Shown here piece by piece: positions 1 to 11,400 of a stretch of DNA of 64,000 nt. Numbering within the stretch: position 1 is the first letter of the stretch; each line of letters opens with the position of its first letter. This DNA is from Hygrophila difformis (lineage: Eukaryota; Streptophyta; Magnoliopsida; Lamiales; Acanthaceae). The translations under genes were made by a program, and so were the position numbers. The stretch spans positions 41,514,191 to 41,578,190 of the forward strand of contig JAOANR010000013.1 of assembly GCA_030278955.1 (NCBI GenBank), read 5' to 3'. Below the pieces are notes generated by a model. The model searched no databases and was not told where the DNA came from. It saw nothing but the letters and a program-made list of their open reading frames with translations.

Positions 1-758
1 CGAACGGAATAGCCAGCTCCCCCAGACATTCCTCTAAGAACTCCCACCTCACCGTGTCGTAAGCTTTCGCCAAATCTATCTTTAGAACAACCCCCTTGAT
101 CGCCCCCCGATTACTCTCAATAGAAGAAACAATCTCTTGGAGCAAGACGCCATTATCCGAAGTGCCACATCCATGTAGGAATGTTGACTGGAATGCACTG
201 ATCACCTCACACAAAATACTCCGAAGTCTACGGACGAGCACCTTAGTAATCAACTTGAAACTGACATTGCACAAAGTCAGCGGCCTATAATGATTGAGGG
301 ACAACGGCTCGGAAACCTTGGGCAACAAACACATATATGCATGAGCAAATCCTTCCGGGAACTCCTTTTTAGTCATCATATCCATAATATTTTTCGTCAC
401 CACTCCCCTCAGCAACTTCCAATATTCTTTGTAAAACATAGCCGGAAAGCCATCCGGCCCCGGAGCCGCCAATGACCTCATCGAAGCTAACGCAGACTCC
501 ACCTCCTCCTCCTGTACCGATCTATCCAATTGAGAGACATGTTCTGGCCGCAACTGGGGGAGCCGCGGGAGATCCTGCCCTGAAGGCGGTCCCTCGTGCT
601 TAGCAAAAAAGGCCTCAAAATGAGATATTGCCATGCAATGTAGTGAATCCGGATCTTCCTCCCACCTCCCATCCTCCATTTGTAACCCATAAATCCTATT
701 ACGCTTTCAGTGAATCTTAGTCTTCGCATGAAAATACCTCGTGTGACGATCTCCCGCC
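1..758 (-). pseudogene. LINE ORF2, reverse transcriptase N-terminal part
   Basis: Translating the minus strand gives a clear LINE reverse transcriptase. A block with APGPDGFPAMFYK lies near 430-480, a block with RPLTLCNVSFKLITK near 240-290, and KIDLAKAYDTVRWEFL near 30-95, whose first Asp is the motif A metal ligand. The motif C double-Asp box lies beyond the window edge. The upstream stretch at about 480-758 is recognisable only by changing frame, and a stop separates it from the endonuclease part, so the gene is broken. In a working LINE this enzyme copies the element RNA from a nick made by the endonuclease (target-primed reverse transcription). Confidence 0.88.
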
Positions 759-1813
759 TCAAAATCTATCCCGGGACTTCTGCTGCCACAACAACTCCTC
801 CTCCACAAGCACTTGGTCCAATTCCGCCTTCAACTCGGCCTCTAACTTCACATACCAGGCCGAGTCCCAACGTTCCAACTGTTTCTGAACCCCCAGGATA
901 CGATTTTTCAACTTTCTCTTTCTTTCCCTAATGTTCCCAAATGTTGAAGAATTAAAATCAAGAGAGGTCGTCTGCACACGCGATAGCAAATCCGCCAGCT
1001 CGCCGGAACCATCCCCTACACAGTTTTGTACCACGCTCCCATAGCTCGGGTGCACTTTCCAAGCCACCTCCCAACGGAATGGCCTATCAGTCCGCACCGG
1101 CCGTTCCCCACAAGCCAACTTTAACGGGCAGTGATCCGAACCAATTCTTGGGAGTATATACACCCTTCCTTCCGCAAATTGATACATCCACTCCAAGTTG
1201 GCAACTCCCCTATCAAGCTTCTTCCCAATCCGATGCCCATTCACCATGCGCGACCATGTATGCGTCGTGCCTAACGTCGGGATATCCATCAGATAGCATG
1301 AATCCAATGCCTCCCGAAATTCCTCTGCCCTGTCGGCTAAGTATACTCCTCCATCTACCTCCCCATTATCAAGGATCTCATTCCAGTCCCCCAAAACTAC
1401 CCAGGGGTCCTCCACACTGGCCGCTATCAGTTTCAAATCATCCTAGTTACTTCGGCGACGCTGATAATTTGGATCCGCATACACTGCCGTAGCCGTCCAC
1501 CTGACCCCTCCTAACCTCAGCTCAAATGTGATCAAACGCGCCCTACAATCAACCACAGAAACTTGGCATCCAAGATGCGCCGCCCGCAACACCCACAGGC
1601 CGCCCCCATGCCAACCGCTTCAACAATCTCAACCGGGGTGTACCCCAACCCCCAAAATAGAGTCCTCACCCGCTCAAACGGTCCACGCGGCTCCATCACA
1701 CATAAAATACTAGGCCGATGGACCCTAACCAAATCACTCACCCATCGCTGAGCAGTCTTACTCATAGCACCAAATACATTCCAAGCAATGATTGAAAAAT
1801 CCCTAAAATCCAT
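759..1813 (-). pseudogene. LINE ORF2, apurinic-like endonuclease domain
   Basis: This is the N-terminal part of ORF2. It begins at an ATG at 1813 with an AWNVFGA motif typical of the exonuclease-endonuclease-phosphatase fold. Later come VMEPRGP (catalytic Glu), GDWNEIL (Asp/Asn pair, near 1380) and GSDHCPL (the SDH catalytic motif, near 1150). Together these cover the active site of the nicking enzyme used for target-primed reverse transcription. The reading frame shifts near 1600, and an in-frame TAG lies near 1440, so no intact protein can be made. A leucine- and charge-rich linker follows (about 760-1050) before the RT. Confidence 0.88.
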
Positions 1814-1854
1814 AAAAAATTATATAGAGTATAAGACCCTCCATCCATCCCCAC

Positions 1855-3368
1855 TCAGTAGCCCTTATCAACCTCCTGGTCTCTCCATCGGCCCATGCCC
1901 GCCTTCACCTCATTAAGAGTCTCCGCTACTGACTCCACCGAATTCTCATGGAGGCCTTGTAGTAGAGCAAATCTTCCGCCCACCTTGCCACCCCCACCAC
2001 CAGAACTAGATTGGCCAGAGTCCTTGTCCCTCATCGGCCGTTTCAAGGAGCTTTCAGTGAATGAGCTTTCATATCCACCCCCCTCGCCGCAAGCTCAGGT
2101 TGATAAAGTACTAGCTGCCCCTTAGCACTATCACCCATCCCCTCCGGAGCTCCCACCATATTCTTTCCCTTATCCCTATGAACAATCCGCACCTCCCTAT
2201 TCTGACTAACGCCATGCACATGTTTCTCAGCGTCCCCCACCCCCTCTTCGAACATCCTTTCATCAACTCCAACTACATTCTTCCCTTTAACCCTCTGCTC
2301 AGTCCCTTCCGCACTATCGTGGTTGCCATTCCGAACATGGTTCTCAGTATTCCGTTGCCGGCCACCCTCCCCTAGCGTAGTTCCACCCACATCCTTTTTT
2401 TTAGGCTGTCTAGGCCTCCGTCGCTCAACCCTCATCCACTCCCCAAACGCCTGCTCCCCATCAACCGCTGTGATCGGCACCTCATTTGCCTTAGTGTCCC
2501 AAATGGCCCCATCGGTCGTCTGTTTTCCCACCCCCCCCCCCCCCAGTATCTGGAGTAACCGCTGCACTTATTTTAGAACAATTTCGATCAATATGTCCAT
2601 AACAACCACATTTTGTGCATAGTAAGTACAAACCCTCATACGCTACCGGAACCCACCAACCGTTCACCTGCAGCCTCCCCTTCACCGGTTTCGTCAAATC
2701 CAACGCAATGCATACCCTCGCATAACGTCCCCGGGACGTAGTTCTCGTGCATGAATCACATTTAAATACTGTTCCAAGACCAGAAGCAACTGCCCACAAA
2801 ATATCCTCACGAAACCTATACATCGGGAGATCCATAAGCCTCGCCCAAACCAACGTCTTGTTAACTTGAGTCGTGCTCGGATTGAATTCCCTGGACCATG
2901 GCATGACAGCCAAATAATGGTCAAAAATCATCCATGGGCCGCCATTGATCACACCCTCCCGATCCTCCGGACTCCAAATTTTGCTATGAAACAGGCATGT
3001 CCAACATATATCAAACTAAAGTCTCCCTTCACCTTCCACATCCGAGCAAGCCTGTCTTTCATAACATGATACGGCACAAAGGTGCCCAACACCTTAACCA
3101 CCAACGCCGACTCCCAAGCCCTACCCGCATCCGCATCAACTTCCTCAGCAATGACAAAATCTGGGATATTCGGATTTCCGTCAACAAAACCCATCGTGAC
3201 TAGGTTTTCTGCTATCAGGTCTCGCCTAGATGCCGGGGGATCCGTCGCCATCCTGTCTCCTGCCAGAGCATCTGCGAAAGAACGTGTCTTTCCGCCAGGA
3301 TCATGATCAGAACTAGTTGCCGCTGTAGCAAACGAACCCGTCGCCCCTTGAGAAGAAACCCTAGACAT
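1855..3368 (-). pseudogene. LINE ORF1, nucleic-acid-binding protein
   Basis: ORF1 starts at an ATG at 3368. The first 139 codons contain the beginning of a DUF4283-like block, which continues in another frame after about 2950 (NGGPWMIFDHY). A zinc knuckle follows near 2580-2625, with the spacing C-x2-C-x4-H-x4-C (CTKCGCYGHIDRNC). A run of 16 or more C on the plus strand at about 2527-2543 coincides with the next frame change. Beyond it is a basic tail (FGEWMRVERRRPRQPKKK) and a low-complexity end. ORF1 proteins of this type bind element RNA. At least two frameshifts make this copy a pseudogene. Confidence 0.82.
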
Positions 3369-4220
3369 CTTTTTATCTTTTCTAACTATTTTTTAGTTTG
3401 AACTTATATTGAGAATGAATATGGATGGAAATAGGCTAAGCTAAATTAATCCGAGATTTGGTTTGAACAATCTAGGCCTAGTTCATTTTTCTAAGACTTG
3501 AGTCTAGCCTATATAACCTTTGATAAACTTACGTTGTAGCTCTTAGTCTGGCTTATTTATATATAGAAATAGGTCACATTTTAAGCATTTTACAAGTCTA
3601 ATTAAGCTTATTTCAAAATCATGTTAAATTTTCTTCTTTTTTTTTATACATATGTCCGAATATAACATATTTACATATTTGAAAAAAGCTTATAAATATT
3701 TTAAATCTTAATATTGAAAAAAACCAGTATGTTGATTATGTGCATTGCTTTGCTAATCAGTTGAAAGAGTGTATGTGATGAAGATTGTCAAATCCAAATT
3801 GTAAAACCGTATTGGTGAAAAAATTTAATTAAATAGTTCACTATTATTTTATGTTGAGAAATATTAAGTGAAGTAGATGTAAATTTATGAATTTTTTCGA
3901 AGAAATGTCACGACTACTGTAAAAAAAATTCCCAAGTTCGCACACCCTGACTTAAGATCCTAGAATCGCCACTGTTTTACAATATAGTTGTATTTTATCC
4001 TCGTTTCCTTTTATTTTATTTGTACTATTCTTTTGTTTTCCGAATATTCTGAAGTAACCTATACAGTAAGTTACTAACATCCCAACAAATTCACTGCAAA
4101 AGAATTGAATAGAAATACGCCACAGGATGTATTTATTCGTTCTTTTAATTGGCAGGTTTCTAAATTTTAGTATGATTTGTTCTTGAGTTTTGGAGGTTCT
4201 TTTTATTTTATAGCTAAATA
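3369..4220. other. AT-rich intergenic stretch
   Basis: No ORF, repeat boundary or RNA gene could be supported here. It holds AT-rich sequence between the LINE 5' end and the SINE that received the Copia insertion. Part of it may be the 5' untranslated region of the LINE. Confidence 0.5.
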
Positions 4221-4286
4221 GCCTATACAGGCTAGGAATTTGTAGTGGGGCTCATAACACAAATTATAAAAGAATAAAAGAGGAGG
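4221..4286 (-). mobile_element. tRNA-derived SINE, 3' part, split by the Copia element
   Basis: This 66-bp piece starts with the near-palindrome GCCTATACAGGCTA and resembles 45,841-45,910. Its other half lies at 14,429-14,508, beyond the Copia element. Read on the minus strand it would be the 3' body of the SINE. Confidence 0.65.
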
Positions 4287-5205
4287 TGTTAGGTCCGATT
4301 GCGTGGATAACCAATTAAGTAGTCCTGAAAACTAGTTCAAACACCTTTCGTGGACACGTTAAACAGTTTAAGTAATTAAGCAGCGGAAAGTAAATAAACT
4401 GTAAGAATAAAGAACTCAAGGTTTGTTGACCCAGTTCGGCACAAGCCTACATCTGGGGGATACTAATCCAGGAGGTTCACTAATTGTTTTGACTTGATCC
4501 TTGATCTAAACAATAGTGATTTGTTTCGCCCAACTCCAATCACCAAGTGAACTGAATTGTCAAACCAAGACACTCCCCCTGTCTTGGTGAAGATCTCCCC
4601 GACCTTGCTTCAATTCCTTGAAGGCTCCTCCTTCAAGTTTGCCCTTGGTAGAAACCTGTTGGCGACTCTCCTCCTTGAATCTTTCAATTAAGCTCTTGAG
4701 TTTGACGACTCCTCGAAAGCCTTGATTGAATCCGTCGACTTCAATCAAGCTCACTGTAACACTGTCGATCAATTCACCCGAGGAAGTGTTGATCGGATTT
4801 CTTCCTTCGAAATGATAAACTCGCGAACACTGAAGGAATGTGATTTTTTTCTTTTCAATTGCTTTCGATTGCTCAAGTGTGTAAGTAAATTCACTCGTCG
4901 TACAGATCCATCCCTTGGCCGCCCTATTTGAAGAGAATCACCTTGTCTCTATTCTAAGGTAGAAGATCTCCTTTCCATAAATGCGCGGATCCTTAGAATA
5001 GAGTTGCCCGAATTAAGAGATTGTAGTTTCCATACTCCGTGTGCAAGATCCGGGCAGAAGATCAGCTAGCCGTTGGAGGATCTTCATGAGTATATTAGCT
5101 AGCTCTTCTTCCTTTACTTAGTTTGTCTGTTGTTGTCGTGGTTGGTCCAACAAAGTAGTTCGGACATCGGCTGTGAACACATTTGCTCAAAACTGGTTCC
5201 CAACA
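4287..5205 (-). repeat. 3' LTR of SIRE-like Copia
   Basis: It is 919 bp, exactly the length of its partner at 13505-14423, and differs only by about 12 substitutions. Terminal dinucleotides are TG and CA. As the element is on the minus strand, this is the downstream LTR and would supply the polyadenylation signal. Confidence 0.96.
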
Positions 5206-5220
5206 ATCTCCCCCTTTTTG
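5206..5220 (-). other. polypurine tract of SIRE-like Copia
   Basis: Directly inside the 3' LTR, the minus strand reads AAAAAGGGGGAGAT. This purine run is in the expected place for priming plus-strand DNA synthesis. Confidence 0.85.
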
Positions 5221-5577
5221 GCAGAATGTGGGCCAGTACAAGAGTTGATTCAACCGATGTCTAAACAATTGACACAAGAACAATATTGTTGAAATACTTC
5301 CCATTGAAACCCAACCACCAGTTACAATAGTTCTCAATTCAAGACAAACTATACTAATGCTCCGTACAAGAAGGCCTATCACATATTCTAGGAGCATTCA
5401 CATCAAAAGTAAGCACATGGCAATAATCACAAAATAAAGCATGTAAGATCACAATTTAATTATTACAGGCCATTGTGCAATAGTCCAGCAAAAACAGTAG
5501 TTCACAAAAATAGTTCAAACAAAAGCAAAAATTACCCTTTATCAGCAGCAGCAAAAATGGTAGCAGACTCCCTTCCT

Positions 5578-8049
5578 TCAAGTGTCCAGAAGAACCGATG
5601 GTTGATCAACTTTTACTCCCCCTCTGGCACACAATTTGCCCAAAAAGGGCATGTCACTCTGAGGCATCATAGGAATCAGCATCAGACTCGCTGGACTCCT
5701 CCTCTGGATTGGTATCCAATGGCTCATCTTCATCCGACCAGACATCACATCAGGAAGCTGTCTAAGCATCTTTTCAGCGGATTGAACTTGCACGTGTACT
5801 TGAGCTTCCAAAACTTTGAGATGATTGATATGGTCAGTGAGATCATCACGGAGCTGGGAAAAGGCATCCTTTGCAGGGATCCTTCCTCCTGGTCCAGCCA
5901 GGTCTGGCTTCTTCTTGGCAAAGTTGGCAGAGAGCTTGAAGTCAGCAATATCCTCAGGACGATCACGTTTGCTGCCCATGATGTGGAGGTGCTTCAGGTA
6001 CTCCGAGATGAGACCAGGGAATGGAAGTGTGGTGTTATACTTCATCTTGACTTTTCCAGCAAATCCCAGCATTTGTTCAAGTACAAGTGCTCCATAATTG
6101 ATCTCATATTTCTGGTCTATAGCAAACAACAATTTACACATGCTTTTTGACACGACAGAATGGTTAGCAGTTGGCATGATATTGTGAGCACACCATTTAT
6201 ACAGCATAGCAAACCTTTGAGTCAAAACACCTGCACTCAATCCTTTTCCCTGAAATCTTTTCCCTTCCACTCCAGAGAGTGTTTCAGCAATGGTGTTCAT
6301 AGGGAATTTTGCACCTCGAGAGTAAACAGATTTTAGAGAAGTGCGGGGTACCTGGAGAAAGCGATTCAAGGCCCTGGCTTTGAGTTCAAACAGCTATCCA
6401 TGGGCATATCCAAGTTCGAGCCAGGGGCTCTTGGTGTTGAGGACATCAGAGCTCAGGTTTGCATAAAAATGCCTAACTAGCTGTCCCTTGTACTGCTTGA
6501 TCTCCGTTCCCCAGAACAGAAGGGACCTCTCCTCCAGGTACTTGTGCCACCCCATCTCCTCGTATCGTTCCGCAGCAAAGCGAATCTCAGGATGGACTTT
6601 CATTTTCTCCAAGACAGTTGAAAAGTAGTGCTTGGACACTTCATAATAGAAGTCAATGGAAATGGCGTTCCCAGCATCAATGATCTCAGGCTCATGGTCC
6701 TCGGATGAGGATTCAGCAATCTTCTTCTTCTTGGATCCGGAGGCCTTGGCAGAGGCTTCAGGTTCAGAACGCGTCCGCTTTTTGGGTTCAGACTCCTTGG
6801 GTGAACTCCTTGGTGAAGTAGACTCTCGTGCTTCTGGTTGGGTTACTGCTTCGTGCACAGCGACTTGTTCAACATTGACCTCGATTCTTTATTCAGATTC
6901 TTCTTCTTCAGAACTCACTTCATCGGACTCTTCCTCTCCACTTTGAGTGTCTTGAGATCCCAACTCTTCAGACTGGTTGTCAGTGGGATTCTCCCCCTCA
7001 AGTGGTTCCTAGGCATCGATTTGAGGGTGTACAAAGTCTCCTCCGGACTCATTATCCTGGTCGTCTTCAGAGTCAGATGAACTCACATCTTCTTCTTCTT
7101 CCTCCTGTTCATCCTCAGTGTGAACCACTTCAGTGTGAACTGGTTCTTTGGTCGTTGCACCTTGCTCTAGTTCTTTCCTCAGCACATGTTTCCGTTTCTG
7201 ACTGGCAGTCCAAGCAATTTCTTCGGTGATTTCGTTCATAGCCCAGTCTCTTTCGTCATCGCTGATGTCAATCATTGATTCATCTCCAGAGCTTTCATCA
7301 GCCTCCTTTTGAACATAGTCTGAGTCCAGTTCTTCCTCGTCAAGTGGTTCATTGACAGGTTCGGACTCCTTTGATGGACCTGTTTGGGTTGCTGTGGTAG
7401 TGATCTGCAGGGGTTCTTCAGGGGTTGCTTCAACAGTGGTGACTGGTGCTGGGTTGGTCGGAACGCTTGGCCCTGGTACAGCCTTCTTTGCAGGTGTTTT
7501 CTTCTTTGAACTTTCAGTGGACACCTTGGGTGCATTCGTCGGAGCAGGATCAGCAACTTTAGTTGTCATGTTTCCTTCTGCATCTTTGCCGGAACCCATT
7601 GTAGGTAGGTCAGCAAGAATAGCTTCAATGGGCTTGAGCGCTTGGGCAAGGTCTGCCTCAACTCGTTCGCTGATGGATGCATTCTTTCTTGCAACGGCTT
7701 TCTCTCGTGGTTTTGAGGAGACAGTCTTGGTTTTTGATTTCTGTGGCACGTCTCCTTTTGGCTTTGTGGTAGTGGCTCCAGCAACTTCAGCCCTTATGTC
7801 CAGTGGGTCGAGGACACCAACAGAGGTAGTGCCTTGTCCTCCGACAGTAGAAGGAGAGGACGACGGGAAAGGAACAGGGACGATGGATGGAGTCTCCGAA
7901 ATAGTCTGTTCGATAATAGCTTGTTGAACTGCCTTTGCCCTCCCTTTGGCGCTGGATTCTCCTAGGGAGACACCTTTCTTGCTTCCAGCAGTTGAGGCAG
8001 GAGTCGGGTCTTGCGATTTGGAGCCTTGGCTTCCTCGTGTCTTCACCAT
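5578..8049 (-). pseudogene. third ORF of SIRE-like Copia (env-like position), plant-transposon-protein-like
   Basis: An 824-codon open frame lies between pol and the 3' LTR. It starts at an ATG at 8049 (MVKTRGSQG) and runs to a stop at 5578, interrupted by in-frame stops at 7009-7011 (TAG), 6889-6891 (TAA) and 6394-6396 (TAG) with no frame change. The first 350 residues are Ser/Thr/Pro/Glu-rich and acidic. A basic patch (PKKRTR, GSKKKK) follows. The C-terminal 400 residues are more ordered (YEEMGWHKYLEE, LTQRFAMLYKWCAHNI, NYGALVLEQMLGF) and resemble the domain annotated as 'putative plant transposon protein'. No signal peptide or membrane segment is apparent, so the position is env-like but a membrane protein is not supported. 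The function is unknown. Confidence 0.75.
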
Positions 8050-8488
8050 TGTAGCTGAAAAGAAACTTTTGGCAAGAAAAAGTGAAGAGAAATCTGTGTT
8101 TCTGTGAGCAAAGAGAGAAAGGCAGGAGAGAGTATATGAGGTCGAGAGATGAAGGTTTCTTAAGGTAATGCGATCACAATGAGATTTTAGTTGAGGAGAA
8201 TAGCAACTTCCCTTAATTAAAGAAGGAAGGAAGATCACAACTTCCCATAACCATCATCATCACATTTTTGAACATGATTTGCAGATAACCGTTCCTGCTT
8301 CACGCGCCCGTCCCATCAACTTTAAATTTGAATCAAATTGTGAGCTCTACTAGACATGGAATGATTTGGATTCTCCACATATATTCTAAGCAAAAATAGT
8401 TAGTCCCAAATAAAATGTTTAAGGTAATAAAATATATGTAATAAGGAAATTGCAAAGAAATAAAACTTATTCCACAAATTTAGGGATC

Positions 8489-11400
8489 CTAGGCGATCGT
8501 GCATAGGCCCAAATCTCTTCACAATTTTTCAAATCTCTGCATGTTGCTCAGTAGTCCCGACATGTTGTATGGACACTATGCCTTCTTCGACAAGATCCCT
8601 TATGAAGTGATGTCTGAGCTCAATGTGCTTAGTTCTCCCATGTTGAACAGGATTTTTGGAGATGTTGATCGCACTCATGTGAGTCACATAGTATAGTGAG
8701 GATTTCTTGATCGATTCCATAATCTAGCATCATTTGTTTCATCCATAGCAATTGTGCACAGCAACTTCCAGCTGCAATGTATTCAGCTTCTGCAGTTGAG
8801 AGGGAGATGGAACTTTGCTTCTTGCTATACCAGCTAACTAAGTTATTTCCAATGTAAAAGCATCCTCCGGTTGTGCTTTTTCGATCATCCGCATCACCTG
8901 CCCAATCTGCATCACTATAACCGAGTAGTGAAAGATTAGATTCTTTAGAATACCATATACCAATATCACTTGTTCCTGAAACATATTTAATCACTCGTTT
9001 GGCAGCTTTCAGGTGTGATTCCTTGGGATCGGCTTGGTAGCGAGCACAGACTCCTACTGCATAGCTTATGTCAGGTCGACTTGCAGCTAGGTATAGAAGA
9101 CTTCCAATGATGCTTCGATAGAGTTTCTGATCAACACTTTGACCACTGGGATCTTTGCTCATTTTATCATTCGTCCCTATAGGCGTTCGGACAGGTTTGC
9201 TGGACTCCATGCCAAACTTCTTTACAATGTTTCGGGCATACTTTGTTTGGCTTAGAAATATTCCATCTTTCTTCTGAGCAACCTGCAAGCCAAGGAAATA
9301 AGTTAGTTCCCCTACCATGCTCATTTCGAACTCCTTACCCATTAATTGGTCTTTGAGCACATGGTGAGTTGATCCAAAAATAATGTCATCAACGTAGACT
9401 TGAGCAATGAGGATTCCTTTGTTTTCTCTTTTGATAAAGAGAGTCTTGTCCAAGCTTCCTCTTTCGAATCCATGTTCAAGTAGGTACTTGGAAAGCCTTT
9501 CGTACCAAGCCCTAGGAGCTTGTTTCAATCCATAGAGTGCCTTGTTGAGCTTGTAGACATGTTGAGGATGATGGGGGTCTTCAAACCCTCTAGGCTGTTC
9601 TACGTACACTTCCTCATTCAGCCAACCATTTAGGAAGGCACTTTTGACATCCATTTGATAAAGTTTGAATCCTAGCGAGCATGCGATGGACAGTAGGAGT
9701 CGGACTGCTTCAAGTCTTGCTACAGGAGCAAATGTTTCACTGAAGTCGACACTTTCGACCTGGGTGTAACCCTGAGCAACTAACCGAGCTTTGTTCCTTG
9801 TAATATTCCATTTTTCATCACTTTTGTTGCGAAAGATCCACTTGGTTCCGATTATGTTCTTGTCTTGAGGTCTTTCAACCAGGGTCCAGACTTCATTTCT
9901 TTCAAACTGGAGGAGTTCATCCTGCATGGCATTTATCCAGTGTTCATCTTGAAGAGCTTCTTCAACTCTGGAGGGTTCGATCTTTGAAGTATAGCAGTGC
10001 AAGCCAGCTAGCTCTTTAAAGTCGATCTTTTTCCCTCGAGTCTTTCTCCTTTCATTTACATCACCAATAATGTCTTCAGGGTCATGATGCTTGTGAATGC
10101 ATCCATTTAGATCCTTTTGAGGTTCTGCTTCTCGTGACAAGGTGTCCATGGTTGGCGTTTGGACTCTTTTGGTGGACTGGTCATCAGACGTGGGTGGAGC
10201 TGCACTATTTTGATCATCCTGACCACTGGGAGTTTCATCATCATGAGGTGGAACATCCTCTTTGCTGGTCACATCTTCTATGGTCACATTTATGGACTCC
10301 AGTACTTTCCTTGTTTTAGAAAGATATACTCTGTATGCACGACTCGTGGTAGAGTATCCCACAAATATTCCTTCATTACTTTTTTCTTGAAACTTCCCAA
10401 CATGTTCCCTGTCATTTAGAACAAAACACTTGCTACCAAAAATATGGAAATAAGTAATTGAGGTCTTTTTACCATTCCAAATCTCATATGGAGTCATAAG
10501 AGAGTTTGGCCTTAAGTAGACTCGGTTTATGGTGTAGCATGCTGTGTTAACGGCTTCGGCCCAAAGGAATTCAGCCACTTTCTTTGAATTGAGCATCACC
10601 CTAGACATTTCTTGAGAGTTCGATTTCTTCTTTCGACTACTCCGTTTTGTTGAGGTGTTTTTGGTGCCGAATATTCATGCTTGATTCCATGTGTTGTACA
10701 GTATTCCTCAAAGAATTGATTTTCGAACTCTCGTCCATGATCACTTCAAATTCGTTTCACCTTGATGTCCTTTTCGGTCATGAGTCGATTGCACAGCTTC
10801 TCGAAAGCTTTGAATGTGTCGCCTTTTTCCCTGAGAAAATCTATCCAAGTGTACCTGGAGTAATCATCAATACATACAAAAATATATTTTTTACTTCCCA
10901 AACTTTCAACTTCCATTGGACCAATAAGATCCATGTGCAGTAGGTCGAGACACTTGGTTGATCCAGGGTGTTCAGACAGTTTGTGTGAACTCCTGTGCTG
11001 TTTATTCTTGGCACATTCGTTGCAGAGAACTGCATTTGATTTTTTGAATTGAGGAAGACCTTTGACTGCCCCGGTTCTGCTAAGTTTGATAAGATCTTTG
11101 AAGTTGAGATGTCCAAGTTTTTCATGCCACAGTGTGATGTGATCTTTTCCTGCAGCTGCACCAAAATTGTAAGTTTGAACAAGATGATAGCAATTATTTT
11201 TAGAGCGCAAACCTCTCATAATGCATTCTTGATCTTGATTGAGCACTTGACAATCTTTCTTGGTAAACTGCACCACAAGGTCCTCATCACACAACTGACT
11301 GATGCTTATCAAATTAGCTTGGAGTCCATCGACAAGGAAAACAGGAGACAATTCCTTCGAGCCATTGTTCTCAATGGTGCCTTGTCCAACTAGGGCACCC

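Larger units (their letters stand above)
1..3368 (-). mobile_element. L1-type LINE, 5' part, degenerate
   Basis: A non-LTR retrotransposon read on the minus strand. From about 3368 downwards it shows an ORF1 with a DUF4283-like block and a CCHC knuckle, then an ORF2 with an endonuclease followed by a reverse transcriptase. The window edge cuts the RT just after the first catalytic Asp motif (ending near base 1), so the RT palm, the 3' end and the poly(A) tail lie outside. Several frameshifts and stops mean that this copy is dead. The order ORF1, endonuclease, RT is that of plant L1 elements. The 5' end is not delimited by a visible target duplication, so the element may extend a little beyond 3368. 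Confidence 0.9.

Noticed and set aside
5473..6150. 225-codon plus-strand ORF
   Set aside because: Antisense to the C-terminal part of the third Copia ORF; no motif.
7352..7927. 191-codon plus-strand ORF
   Set aside because: Antisense shadow of the third ORF of the SIRE-like element; no domain of its own.
5578..8049. Retroviral envelope gene
   Set aside because: Position is env-like, but no signal peptide, transmembrane segment or cleavage site is visible.
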